A stretch of DNA of 64,000 bases. Source: Pseudomonas brassicacearum subsp. brassicacearum. GTDB taxonomy: Bacteria; Pseudomonadota; Gammaproteobacteria; Pseudomonadales; Pseudomonadaceae. Below are positions 18,163 to 25,919 of this stretch, piece after piece. A program made the position numbers and the translations under genes. Below the pieces are notes generated by a model that saw only the letters and a list, made by a program, of their open reading frames with translations, was not told where the DNA came from and ran no database searches. The stretch covers positions 47,661 through 111,660 of the forward strand of contig NZ_VZPJ01000019.1 in NCBI RefSeq assembly GCF_008801605.1, given 5' to 3'. Numbering within the stretch: the stretch's first letter is position 1; each line of letters starts with the position of its first letter.

Positions 18163-18873
18163 TCAAACCTCGAGTGGCGTGGTGGCGCGATTGAGATCGG
18201 CCAGCGACAGGTTGCGGTCGAACAGCGGCGCCAGGCTCTGGTCGTGGCTGACGAACAACAGGCTCGACCCGGCCTCGCGGCATTCAGCGAACAACAGCCG
18301 CAGGAAGTTTTCCCGGGCGTCGTAGTCCAGGGCCGAGGTCGGTTCGTCAGCGATTACCAGTTCCGGTTGGCCGATCAGCGCCCGGGCGGCGGCGACCCGT
18401 TGTTGCTGGCCGATGGACAACGAGTCGGCGCGCCGCTCCAGCAGGTTTGGATCGGTCAGCCCCAGGTGGGCCAGCAGCGTGGCGGCGGCTTGATCGACGC
18501 TGCCGTGGCGCTGGATCGCCCGTTGCGCACGCAGCTTGGAAAAGTGACAGGGCAGCTCGACGTTCTCGCGTACCGAGAGAAACGGCAGCAGGTTGAATTG
18601 CTGGAAGATGTAGCCGGTGTGGTCGACGCGAAAGCGGTCGCGACTGCCGGCGCCCAGTTCGGTGAGTTCCTGGCCGAGTAGGCGGATGCTGCCGCGATCC
18701 GGCGTCTGCACACCGCCCAGCAGCCCCAGCAAGGTGGTCTTGCCACTGCCGCTCGGGCCCTTGAGAAACAGCGTCTCACCGGCCTCCAGGCGAAACGCCG
18801 GGATATCCAGCAACGGCGGATGCCCGGGCCAACTGAAGCCCAGGTCGGAGAGTTCGATGAGTGCTTGGGTCAT
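18163..18873 (-). CDS. ABC transporter ATP-binding protein (LolD-like)
   Basis: A 236-residue ATPase with Walker A GPSGSGKTT, Q-loop FQQFNLLPFLS, signature LSIGQQQRVAAARAL and Walker B LVIADEPTSALD, followed by the H-loop FVSHD. It belongs to the LolD/MacB group and should energise the adjacent FtsX-type permease. I place the start at ATG 18873; the longer frame to 19017 translates a REP element. It sits between zrgA and the permease in a minus-strand operon. Note the signature LSIGQQQ in place of the usual LSGGQQQ. Confidence 0.88.
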   Translation of the reverse strand: MTQALIELSDLGFSWPGHPPLLDIPAFRLEAGETLFLKGPSGSGKTTLLGLLGGVQTPDRGSIRLLGQELTELGAGSRDRFRVDHTGYIFQQFNLLPFLSVRENVELPCHFSKLRAQRAIQRHGSVDQAAATLLAHLGLTDPNLLERRADSLSIGQQQRVAAARALIGQPELVIADEPTSALDYDARENFLRLLFAECREAGSSLLFVSHDQSLAPLFDRNLSLADLNRATTPLEV

Positions 18874-18909
18874 GTTTGCCGCTTCAAATAGTGGAACCTG
18901 TGGAACACC

Positions 18910-19016
18910 TGTGGGAGCTGAGCTTGCTCGCGATGAGGCCATCACGTTCAACTTGGATGTTGACTGTCGGACCGCTATCGCGAGCAAGCTTTGCTCCCAC
19001 CAAGCTTGCTCCCACA
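18910..19016. repeat. REP pair inside the zinc operon
   Basis: A diverged unit (TGTGGGAGCTGAGCTTGCTC) and a facing unit containing CAAGCTTTGCTCCCAC plus an extra half repeat (CAAGCTTGCTCCCACA). The pair fills the 160-base gap between zrgA and the ATPase gene. Because both genes are on the same strand, it may tune downstream expression by RNA folding. Confidence 0.8.
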
Positions 19017-19033
19017 TTGGGTTTTGCGGTGGA

Positions 19034-19618
19034 TCAGAATTTCAGGGCTGGCGCCTTGGCCGTCACTTCCACGCCTTGCTGTCCGCTCGGGCTGATCAGT
19101 TGTACCTGAATTTTCTGGGTGGCCGGGAAGGTTTTGAACAGGGTCGCCAGGTCCAGGTTCTTCAGTGCACCCGGGGCGGCGCAGGTGAACTGGTAGTGGG
19201 CATGGATCTCACTGTGCTCACCGTGGTGCTCGTCGCCATCGCCGTCGTCGTCATGGTCTTCGTGGTCCGGTTCATCGCCGAACAGCGGGCTTTCCAGTTC
19301 CTGCTGGGCCACGGTGCATTTGGCCGCAGCGGGCAGGTTGAACAGCGCCAGCGGCTTGTCCAGCTGCGCCCGTACGGCGGCGACCTTGGCCTTGTCGGCA
19401 TCGCTGGTGGCGGCATGTTCGAAGCCCACCAGGTTCATCGCCGGGCTTTCCAGTTCCAGCTCCAGGGTCTGGCCGTCCAGGGCGGCGTTCAACCGGCCCA
19501 CACCGTGTTCATGGGCGCCGAGGCTGCCGTGTTCGTGGTCATGATCATGCTCGACCGCCGCGTGAGCGACAGCCAATGGCAGCAGGGCGAACGGCAAAGC
19601 GAGAAGCAGACGACGCAT
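19034..19618 (-). CDS. zrgA: ZrgA-family (DUF2796) periplasmic zinc-binding protein
   Basis: A 194-residue secreted protein with signal peptide LLALPFALLPLAVAHA. Two histidine/acid-rich clusters suit metal chelation: EHDHDHEHGSLGAHEHG just after the signal peptide, and a longer one near residues 120-145 (HEDHDDDGDGDEHHGEHSE). A conserved Cys pair (KCTVAQ, FTCAAP) probably forms a disulfide. The DUF2796/ZrgA family includes the Vibrio zinc-uptake component ZrgA. It is the first gene of the cluster; a Zur-like box just upstream suggests induction under zinc shortage. It probably scavenges Zn(II) in the periplasm. Confidence 0.87.
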   Translation of the reverse strand: MRRLLLALPFALLPLAVAHAAVEHDHDHEHGSLGAHEHGVGRLNAALDGQTLELELESPAMNLVGFEHAATSDADKAKVAAVRAQLDKPLALFNLPAAAKCTVAQQELESPLFGDEPDHEDHDDDGDGDEHHGEHSEIHAHYQFTCAAPGALKNLDLATLFKTFPATQKIQVQLISPSGQQGVEVTAKAPALKF

Positions 19619-19640
19619 GACGAGTCTCCGAAAAGGTTAT

Positions 19641-19653
19641 GTAATCTTATAAC
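19641..19653 (-). promoter_or_regulatory. Zur-like operator upstream of zrgA
   Basis: GTAATCTTATAAC matches the core Zur consensus GTTATANTATAAC at 10 of 12 defined positions. It is embedded in the larger GTTATGTAATCTTATAAC inverted repeat and ends 23 bases upstream of the zrgA start codon, in the promoter region. Confidence 0.6.
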
Positions 19654-19738
19654 GAAAGTGCGGAGAGTTTGACCGTCTGCTTGGCGTCGCGCAAGGGCCA
19701 TGGGAGCATGCGAACATGAAATATTCAGGAGCACGGTG

Positions 19739-20104
19739 ATGTTGCGGATACGCGGAACCGTCGGCGATTGGCCGGTGGACTTGTCGATCGAAATGGATGA
19801 GGGCGACTGGGCGCAGCTCGGCGCGCAGTTGCAAGTGGCCAAGTCAGAAGGTGTGGCGGTACCGGCGACCAAACCGGTGGCCAATCCAGTGAGTCAGGAC
19901 GATGCCCAGTGGCAGATTGCCAAGGAACTGCTGCGCAAGGCCGGGCAACTGAGCGGCCCGGACTTGCTGGAACAGCTCGAAGGCCTGAGCGGCAGCGCCT
20001 CGGCGGGCAAGCGCCTGTTGGTGCGCTTGCGCCACTGTGCCGAGGTCAAGGTACTGAGCGGCGCCGATACGCCGCTCTATAGCTGGGTTGGGGCTGAGGC
20101 TTAA
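19739..20104 (+). CDS. Small conserved hypothetical protein
   Basis: A 121-residue soluble protein, beginning MLRIRGTVGDWPVDLSIEMD after an AGGAG ribosome-binding site 7 bases upstream. There is no signal peptide or membrane segment. The first 35 residues look like a compact beta-rich domain, and the second half is helical (AKELLRKAGQLSGPDLLEQL). I do not recognise the family. It is divergent from zrgA, whose Zur-like box lies in the shared 120-base gap, and its stop overlaps the convergent cnoX stop by 4 bases. Zinc control is therefore possible but unproven. Confidence 0.65.
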   Translation: MLRIRGTVGDWPVDLSIEMDEGDWAQLGAQLQVAKSEGVAVPATKPVANPVSQDDAQWQIAKELLRKAGQLSGPDLLEQLEGLSGSASAGKRLLVRLRHCAEVKVLSGADTPLYSWVGAEA

Positions 20105-20973
20105 TACAACGCCGCAAACAGCTTGCGCCGATAAGTCGTCACCAGCGGATGATCGTTGCCCAGCAGTTCGAACACTTGCAGCAAGGTCTTGTGGGGCAAG
20201 CCTTCGCTGTAGCTGCGGTTACGCATGAACAGCTTGAGCAGTGCATCGAGGGCCGCTTCGTACTGCTGGCGTGCCAGTTGCTGGATCGCCAGTTGGTACA
20301 CCGCTTCATCGTCCTGCGGGTCTTTCGCCAGGCGCGCCTTGAGGTCGGCAGCGTCCGGCAGGTGCTTGGCCAGGCCGAGGAACTGGATCTGCGCCTTGGC
20401 GCCGGCGAGGGCGGCCTTGTGCTCGTCGCTTTTCACCGCGTCGAGCACGGTCTGCGCTTCGTCCAGCTCACCGCGCTCGGTCAGGCAGCGGGCATACAGG
20501 ATCAGGGCCTTGGCGTTGGTGTTGTCTTCACCCAGCAATACCGTGAGCACGGCTTCGGCGTCGGCGAAACGACCGTCGTCGAACAGCGCCTGGGCCTGTT
20601 CGAATGGGTCGGCGGCAGCCGGAGGCGGCATCTGCACATGGGGTTCGAGCATGGTCCGCACCGCCGATTCCGGCTGGGCGCCGGCAAAACCGTCGACGGG
20701 TTGGCCGTCCTTGAACAACACCACCGTTGGCAGGCTGCGAATGCCGAAGCGGGCGACAATGTCCTGTTCGATGTCGCAGTTGACCTTGGCCAGCAGCAGT
20801 TCGCCCTGATAGCTCTCGGCAATGGTTTGCAGCATCGGCATCAGGGCTTTGCACGGCGCACACCATTCGGCCCAGAAGTCCACCAGCACCGGTTTGTGGA
20901 AAGAGTTCGCGATCACCGACTGGTCGAAATCGGCGGTGGTGGCGTCGAAGATGTAGGGCGTTTCCTGAGTCAT
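20101..20973 (-). CDS. cnoX: Thioredoxin-TPR chaperedoxin (CnoX/YbbN)
   Basis: A 290-residue cytosolic protein. The N-terminal thioredoxin domain has an intact active site WCAPC (Cys38, Cys41), and the C-terminal half is a TPR-like helical region (FEQAQALFDDGRFADAEAVL). CnoX proteins protect substrates from oxidative aggregation, pass them to GroEL, and can act as redox partners. E. coli CnoX lacks the reactive CxxC pair; this protein keeps it, so thiol-disulfide activity is expected. The start ATG at 20973 matches the family; the longer frame runs into a REP element. Confidence 0.87.
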   Translation of the reverse strand: MTQETPYIFDATTADFDQSVIANSFHKPVLVDFWAEWCAPCKALMPMLQTIAESYQGELLLAKVNCDIEQDIVARFGIRSLPTVVLFKDGQPVDGFAGAQPESAVRTMLEPHVQMPPPAAADPFEQAQALFDDGRFADAEAVLTVLLGEDNTNAKALILYARCLTERGELDEAQTVLDAVKSDEHKAALAGAKAQIQFLGLAKHLPDAADLKARLAKDPQDDEAVYQLAIQQLARQQYEAALDALLKLFMRNRSYSEGLPHKTLLQVFELLGNDHPLVTTYRRKLFAALY

Positions 20974-21074
20974 GGGCAATCTCGTAGAGCGCTTGAATGG
21001 GGCAACTATACGGCTTGGTGGGGGTGGCTGAAAGCCGGGGAGGTCTTTCGTCTTGTGGTGTCCGATAGGACGCC

Positions 21075-21150
21075 TTCGCGAGCAAGCTCGCTCCCACAAG
21101 GGATCTCAAGTGTTCAGGCGACCCCTGTGGGAGCGAGCTTGCTCGCGATG
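21075..21150. repeat. REP inverted pair
   Basis: Facing REP units (TTCGCGAGCAAGCTCGCTCC and TGTGGGAGCGAGCTTGCTCG) separate cnoX from the methyltransferase gene upstream of it on the same strand. Confidence 0.85.
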
Positions 21151-21159
21151 CTTTTAAGG

Positions 21160-21813
21160 CTAGCGCCGCGCGTGGTACAGGCTCACATGCCGAAACTCTT
21201 CAGGCTCAGCCAGGTCCGGCAAGGTCATGGCCTGGAGCATGTCGATGCGTCTGTACAGCGGATGCTGGAAATCCCGTACCCGAGAGTCGGCCACCAACGC
21301 CTCACGGCCACGGCTGAGGAATTGATCGAGCAGTGGCAGGTTGGCCCGGTCGTAGAGCACATCGGCGACCAGGATCAGGTCGAAGCGATCAGCCTCGGCG
21401 AAGAAGTCCGTCGAATAACCCAGCTCCACGCCATTGAGTGCGGCATTGGCCTGGCACGCGGCAATCGCCAGCGGGTCAAGGTCGCAGGCCACCACTTCCA
21501 GCGCCCCGGCCTTGACCGCCGCGATGCCCGCCACGCCGGAACCGGCACCAAAATCCAATATGCGCTTGCCCTCGACCCACTGCGGCTGTTCGGCCAGGTA
21601 GCGGGCCATCGCCAGGCCGCTGGCCCAACAGAAGCTCCAATAGGGCGGCTCGTGGAGAATGCGGCGGGTTTCTTCCGGGCTGAAGGCACGGTCCATGTTG
21701 TCGCCGTCGATCAGCCACAACTTCAAGTCAGCGCCGGGTAGCGGGCAGGCCACCAGGCGCGCGTCACCGAGTAATTCACTCAACGCCCGTTGCAGGTCTT
21801 GCGGTGCACTCAT
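21160..21813 (-). CDS. Class I SAM-dependent methyltransferase (COG3897-like)
   Basis: A 217-residue Rossmann-fold methyltransferase. Motif I is ILDFGAGSGVAGIAA, the motif II acid is in VVACDLDPLA, and DLILVADVLYD is the post-II block. It resembles the 'predicted nicotinamide N-methylase'/protein-lysine methyltransferase group (METTL-like, ETFB-methyltransferase relatives), whose DxxY-type motif here is DVLY. A protein lysine substrate is therefore plausible. The start ATG overlaps the stop of the upstream lipoprotein gene (ATGA). Confidence 0.8.
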   Translation of the reverse strand: MSAPQDLQRALSELLGDARLVACPLPGADLKLWLIDGDNMDRAFSPEETRRILHEPPYWSFCWASGLAMARYLAEQPQWVEGKRILDFGAGSGVAGIAAVKAGALEVVACDLDPLAIAACQANAALNGVELGYSTDFFAEADRFDLILVADVLYDRANLPLLDQFLSRGREALVADSRVRDFQHPLYRRIDMLQAMTLPDLAEPEEFRHVSLYHARR

Positions 21814-22274
21814 GGCGCTTTGACGAATTGCAGGGTGCCCAGGGCCTGGGTGGTCGGTTGGCCGATGCGTTGCTCCGGCAGGTGCAGGATCAACTGGCCT
21901 GACTGGCTGGCGCGGCCGCGCAGTTCGACGCGGGCGCCGACCGGGAAGGCATCGGGGTTGAAACGCAGGCGGAAGGGCAGGGCCTGGTTGGTGCCGATCA
22001 GGCTGGAGCTGGCGAGCAATTGCTGTGGGCGGTCCTTGTCATCGATCACCAGCAACGCCAGTTCGACCTCGGCCCCGGCCGGCACGCCTTGCAAGGTGCC
22101 GCTCAATTCGCGCTGATACGCCGGCAGAGGTCCCAGTTCGGCCGCCTGGCGGGCTTTTTCCTGGGCCTGTTTCGGCGCTGGGGCCGGGGCGGGGGGCGCG
22201 GGCTTGGGGGCGTCGCTGCTGCACGCCATCAGCAGGCTGAAAAGACTGAGCAAAACGAGCGATCGTAGCGGCAT
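21810..22274 (-). CDS. YbaY-family lipoprotein
   Basis: A 154-residue lipoprotein. The signal peptide MPLRSLVLLSLFSLLMAC has a lipobox ending at Cys18, followed by a proline/alanine-rich linker (PKPAPPAPAPAPKQ) and a YbaY-type beta domain (SGTLQGVPAGAEVELALLVID). YbaY proteins are outer-membrane lipoproteins of unclear role, sometimes annotated as secretion-chaperone-like pilotins. The start at 22274 gives a proper signal peptide; the longer frame to 22301 does not. The methyltransferase gene overlaps its 3' end. Confidence 0.82.
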   Translation of the reverse strand: MPLRSLVLLSLFSLLMACSSDAPKPAPPAPAPAPKQAQEKARQAAELGPLPAYQRELSGTLQGVPAGAEVELALLVIDDKDRPQQLLASSSLIGTNQALPFRLRFNPDAFPVGARVELRGRASQSGQLILHLPEQRIGQPTTQALGTLQFVKAP

Positions 22275-22344
22275 GTGTGGCTCCAGCAAGGTGAATTCCA
22301 TGGATCTGACGGTAGGCCCGTCTGTATACCGTAAACCCTATGGC

Positions 22345-22372
22345 TTGTCTTGCCAGTGGGATGCGCTACCAT
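22345..22372 (+). promoter_or_regulatory. Candidate nrdR promoter
   Basis: TTGTCT (22345-22350) and TACCAT (22367-22372) with a 16-base spacer. They lie 30 bases before the nrdR ATG and would serve the nrdR-ribD unit. Both hexamers are partial matches only. Confidence 0.35.
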
Positions 22373-22401
22373 GGCCCTCCCTTTTTTTGTTGCCTGCCAC
22401 C

Positions 22402-22866
22402 ATGCACTGTCCCTTCTGCGGTGCCAACGACACCAAGGTCATCGACTCGCGACTGGTCGCCGAGGGCGAACAAGTCCGCCGCCGCCGCGAATGCCTGGCT
22501 TGCGGCGAACGTTTCACGACGTTCGAGACCGCTGAACTGGTGTTGCCGCGCCTGATCAAAACCGACGGCAGCCGCCAGCCGTTCGATGAAGAAAAACTGC
22601 GCGCCGGCATGCAGCGCGCCCTGGAAAAGCGCCCGGTGAGCGTCGAGCGCCTGGAAGCGGCGCTGGTGCACATCAAGCACAAGCTGCGGGCGACCGGCGA
22701 GCGCGAGGTCAAATCCCTGGTGGTCGGTGAGTTGGTGATGGCCGAGCTGCAGAAGCTCGATGAAGTCGCCTACATCCGTTTCGCCTCGGTGTACCGGCGC
22801 TTCCAGGACCTGAACGAGTTCCGCGAAGAAATCGACCGCCTGGCCCGCGAACCGGTGAAAGAATGA
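22402..22866 (+). CDS. nrdR: Transcriptional repressor NrdR
   Basis: A 154-residue repressor of ribonucleotide reductase genes. The N-terminal zinc ribbon is MHCPFCGANDTKVIDSR ... ECLACGERFTTFE with two CxxC pairs, and the rest is an ATP-cone (VLPRLIKTDGSRQPFDEEK) that senses ATP/dATP. The length is exactly typical. The stop overlaps the ribD start (ATGA). This nrdR-ribD linkage is widely conserved in proteobacteria. Confidence 0.95.
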   Translation: MHCPFCGANDTKVIDSRLVAEGEQVRRRRECLACGERFTTFETAELVLPRLIKTDGSRQPFDEEKLRAGMQRALEKRPVSVERLEAALVHIKHKLRATGEREVKSLVVGELVMAELQKLDEVAYIRFASVYRRFQDLNEFREEIDRLAREPVKE

Positions 22867-23996
22867 CCGCCTCGGCGCAGCAGGCCATCCTCGACGCCCA
22901 CTACATGGCCCGTGCCCTGGAGTTGGCGCGGCGCGGTCACTACACCACCCACCCCAATCCCCGGGTCGGTTGCGTGATCGTGCGTGACGGGCAGATTGTC
23001 GGCGAAGGCTGGCACATCCGCGCCGGCGAGCCCCATGCCGAAGTCCATGCCCTGCGCGCCGCTGGCGAACAGGCCCGCGGCGCCACGGCCTACGTGACCC
23101 TTGAGCCGTGCAGCCATCACGGGCGTACGCCGCCGTGTGCCGATGCGTTGGTCAACGCCGGCGTGGCGCGGGTGGTGGCGGCGATGCAGGACCCCAACCC
23201 GGAAGTCGCCGGGCGTGGCCTGCAACGGCTGGCCCAGGCCGGCATCGCCACCGAAAGCGGCGTGCTGGAGGGCGAAGCGCGCAAGCTCAATGAAGGTTTT
23301 CTCAAGCGCATGGAGCAGGGCCTGCCGTTCGTGCGGGTCAAGCTCGCCATGAGCCTCGATGGCCGCACCGCCATGGAAAGCGGCGAAAGCCAATGGATCA
23401 CCGGCCCGGCCGCACGCTCGGCGGTCCAACGCCTGCGCGCCCAGGCCAGCGTGGTATTGACCGGCGCCGACACGGTGCTGGCGGACAACGCCCGGCTGAC
23501 CGTGCGCGCCGATGAACTGGGGCTCGATGCCGAGCAGACCGCGCTGATCATGAGCCGTCCTCCGCTGCGGGTGCTGGTGGACGGGCGTCTGCGGGTGCCG
23601 CTGGATGCCGCGTTTTTCAAAGCCGGCCCGGCGTTGGTCGCTACCTGCATGGCGGTGGAAGAACAGTACGCCAACGGTCCCGAATGCATGATCGTGGCGG
23701 GCGATGACGGCCAGGTCGATCTGTATCGCCTGCTGGTGGAACTGGCGGGCCGTGGCGTCAACGAGGTGCTGGTGGAAGCCGGTCCTCGCCTGGCGGGGGC
23801 TTTTGCCCGGCAAGGGCTGGTCGACGAGTTCCAGATTTTCATCGCCGGCAAGTTCCTCGGTTCTTCGGCGCGGCCACTGCTGGACTGGCCGCTGGCGCAG
23901 ATGAAAGACGCCCCGCAGTTGAAAATCACCGAAATCCGCGCCGTGGGCGATGACTGGCGAGTCATCGCCGTTCCCGTTGCGCAGGCGAGCGTATAA
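22863..23996 (+). CDS. ribD: Bifunctional riboflavin deaminase/reductase RibD
   Basis: A 377-residue enzyme of riboflavin synthesis. The N-terminal deaminase carries the zinc site HAEVHAL and PCSHHGRTPPCADAL. The C-terminal reductase begins around VKLAMSLDGRTAM and contains the substrate-binding TGADTVLADN block. It deaminates the pyrimidine made by RibA, then reduces the ribosyl side chain with NADPH. Its start overlaps nrdR by 4 bases, and ribE follows after 46 bases. Confidence 0.95.
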   Translation: MTASAQQAILDAHYMARALELARRGHYTTHPNPRVGCVIVRDGQIVGEGWHIRAGEPHAEVHALRAAGEQARGATAYVTLEPCSHHGRTPPCADALVNAGVARVVAAMQDPNPEVAGRGLQRLAQAGIATESGVLEGEARKLNEGFLKRMEQGLPFVRVKLAMSLDGRTAMESGESQWITGPAARSAVQRLRAQASVVLTGADTVLADNARLTVRADELGLDAEQTALIMSRPPLRVLVDGRLRVPLDAAFFKAGPALVATCMAVEEQYANGPECMIVAGDDGQVDLYRLLVELAGRGVNEVLVEAGPRLAGAFARQGLVDEFQIFIAGKFLGSSARPLLDWPLAQMKDAPQLKITEIRAVGDDWRVIAVPVAQASV

Positions 23997-23997
23997 T
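23992..23997 (+). promoter_or_regulatory. Possible internal -10 element before ribE
   Basis: A perfect TATAAT that overlaps the ribD stop, 45 bases before the ribE start. No convincing -35 is present at 16-18 bases, so it may be fortuitous. Confidence 0.3.
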
Positions 23998-24042
23998 TCC
24001 CGGCTTTCGCGCAAGCGGCGGCCTGTTCTCGAGGAGGACTCC

Positions 24043-24720
24043 ATGTTTACCGGCATCATCGAATCCATCGGCAGCATCCGTGCACTCACCCCCAAGGGCG
24101 GCGATGTGCGGGTCTACGTCGAAACCGGCAAGCTCGACCTGAGCGACGTCAAGTTGGGCGACAGCATCGCGGTAAACGGCGTGTGCCTGACGGCCGTCGA
24201 ATTGCCAGGCAACGGTTTCCTGGCGGACGTCAGCCGCGAAACCCTCGACTGCACGGCCATGAACGACCTCAAGAGCGGCAGCCCGGTCAACCTGGAAAAA
24301 GCCCTGACCCCCACCACTCGCCTGGGCGGGCACCTGGTCAGCGGCCACGTGGACGGCGTCGGTGAAGTGGTGTCGCGCACTGATAACGCTCGGGCCGTGG
24401 AGTTTCGCATCCGCGCGCCGAAGGAACTGGCCAAGTACATCGCCCACAAAGGCTCGATCACCGTCGACGGCACCAGCCTGACGGTCAACGCGGTGGATGG
24501 CGCCGAATTCCTGCTGACGATCATTCCCCACACCCTGAGCGAAACCATCATGGCCTCGTACCGGCCAGGTCGCCGGGTCAACCTGGAAGTCGACTTGCTG
24601 GCCCGTTACCTGGAGCGCCTGCTTATGGGAGACAAGGCCGCAGAGTCTGACTCTTCACAGCGGCGGGCGGGTAACATCACTGAAAGTTTTCTGGCCGCCA
24701 ACGGCTACCTCAAATCCTGA
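24043..24720 (+). CDS. ribE: Riboflavin synthase alpha subunit
   Basis: A 225-residue enzyme with the family's tandem lumazine-binding domains. It begins with the hallmark MFTGIIESIG, and the second domain opens near residue 98 (LGGHLVSGHVDGVGEV, paralogous to the first). It dismutates two 6,7-dimethyl-8-ribityllumazine molecules into riboflavin. The start is set by a GAGGAGG ribosome-binding site 7 bases upstream. The slightly longer C-terminal tail (GDKAAESDSSQRRAG) is polar. This gene is called ribC or ribE depending on the naming scheme. Confidence 0.94.
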   Translation: MFTGIIESIGSIRALTPKGGDVRVYVETGKLDLSDVKLGDSIAVNGVCLTAVELPGNGFLADVSRETLDCTAMNDLKSGSPVNLEKALTPTTRLGGHLVSGHVDGVGEVVSRTDNARAVEFRIRAPKELAKYIAHKGSITVDGTSLTVNAVDGAEFLLTIIPHTLSETIMASYRPGRRVNLEVDLLARYLERLLMGDKAAESDSSQRRAGNITESFLAANGYLKS

Positions 24721-24736
24721 CCCAAGGGGGTGCCGC

Positions 24737-25828
24737 GTGGCGCTCAATAGCATCGAAGAACTGGTTGAAGACATCCGCCAAGGCAAGATGGTCATCCTCA
24801 TGGATGACGAAGACCGCGAGAACGAAGGCGACCTGATCATGGCCGCCGAGTGCTGCAAGGCCGAACACATCAACTTCATGGCCAAGCACGCCCGTGGCCT
24901 GATCTGCATGCCGATGACCCGCGAGCGCTGCGAGCTGCTGAAGCTGCCGCTGATGGCGCCGCGCAACGGCTCGGGCTTCGGCACCAAGTTCACCGTGTCC
25001 ATCGAGGCCGCCGAGGGCGTCACCACCGGTATCTCCGCCGCTGACCGCGCGCGCACGGTGCAGGCCGCTGCCGCCCGGGACGCCAAGGCCGAAGACATCG
25101 TCAGCCCCGGCCACATCTTCCCGCTGATGGCCCAGGCTGGCGGCACCCTGGCTCGCGCCGGCCACACCGAAGCGGCCTGCGACCTGGCGCGCATGGCGGG
25201 CTTCGAACCCAGCGGCGTGATCTGCGAAGTGATGAACGACGACGGCACCATGTCCCGTCGTGCGGAGCTGGAAACCTTCGCCGCCGAACACAACATCAAG
25301 ATCGGCACCATCGCCGACCTGATCCACTACCGGATGATCCACGAACGTACCGTTCAGCGGATTGCCGAGCAGCCGCTGGACAGCGAACTGGGCCAGTTCA
25401 ACCTGGTGACCTACCGCGACTCGGTGGAAGGCGACGTGCACATGGCGCTGACCCTGGGCACCGTGTGCGCCGAAGAGCCGACCCTGGTGCGCGTGCACAA
25501 CATGGACCCGCTGCGTGACCTGCTGATGGTCAAGCAACCCGGTCGCTGGAGCCTGCGGGCCGCCATGGCTGCGGTGGCCGAGGCCGGCAGCGGCGTGGTG
25601 CTGCTGCTCGGTCACCCGCTCGATGGCGACGTGCTGTTGGCGCACATCCGTGAAACCGGTGACCAGGCGGCGGTGAAAAAACCGACCACCTACAGCATTG
25701 TCGGTGCCGGTTCGCAGATCCTTCGTGACTTGGGCGTGCGTAAAATGCGCCTGATGAGCGCGCCGATGAAATTTAATGCGATATCCGGTTTCGATCTGGA
25801 AGTTGTAGAATACGTGCCCTCCGAATAA
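24737..25828 (+). CDS. ribBA: 3,4-dihydroxy-2-butanone 4-phosphate synthase with degenerate GTP cyclohydrolase II domain (RibBA-type)
   Basis: A 363-residue fusion. The N-terminal RibB domain is intact: the metal/substrate loop DDEDRENEGDLIMAAE (residues 23-38), then TGISAADRA and HTEAACDLARMAG. It makes the four-carbon unit from ribulose 5-phosphate. The C-terminal half has the RibA fold, but the zinc-binding Cys block of GTP cyclohydrolase II is replaced by VHNMDPLRDLLMV, with no cysteines, so this half is probably catalytically dead. A complete RibA is encoded at 29257. The start is GTG with an AAGGGGG ribosome-binding site. Confidence 0.92.
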   Translation: MALNSIEELVEDIRQGKMVILMDDEDRENEGDLIMAAECCKAEHINFMAKHARGLICMPMTRERCELLKLPLMAPRNGSGFGTKFTVSIEAAEGVTTGISAADRARTVQAAAARDAKAEDIVSPGHIFPLMAQAGGTLARAGHTEAACDLARMAGFEPSGVICEVMNDDGTMSRRAELETFAAEHNIKIGTIADLIHYRMIHERTVQRIAEQPLDSELGQFNLVTYRDSVEGDVHMALTLGTVCAEEPTLVRVHNMDPLRDLLMVKQPGRWSLRAAMAAVAEAGSGVVLLLGHPLDGDVLLAHIRETGDQAAVKKPTTYSIVGAGSQILRDLGVRKMRLMSAPMKFNAISGFDLEVVEYVPSE

Positions 25829-25873
25829 TAGCCCGGGATTTTCCGGCCCTGTATTCGTGGCTAATATCACTGA

Positions 25874-25897
25874 GGAGCGCGTTATAGAACGTGCTCC
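25874..25897 (+). promoter_or_regulatory. Leader hairpin upstream of ribH
   Basis: A 10-base-pair stem (GGAGCGCGTT / AACGTGCTCC, one G-U pair) closed by ATAG, ending 22 bases before the ribH start. No U-run follows, so it does not look like a terminator. A second small palindrome (CTCTTTAAGAG) lies between it and the ATG. Confidence 0.5.
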
Positions 25898-25919
25898 GGC
25901 TCTTTAAGAGATCTGACGA

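Noticed and set aside
24721..24736. FMN riboswitch before ribBA
   Set aside because: Only 16 bases separate ribE and ribBA, and no conserved RFN-element blocks are seen anywhere around the rib genes.
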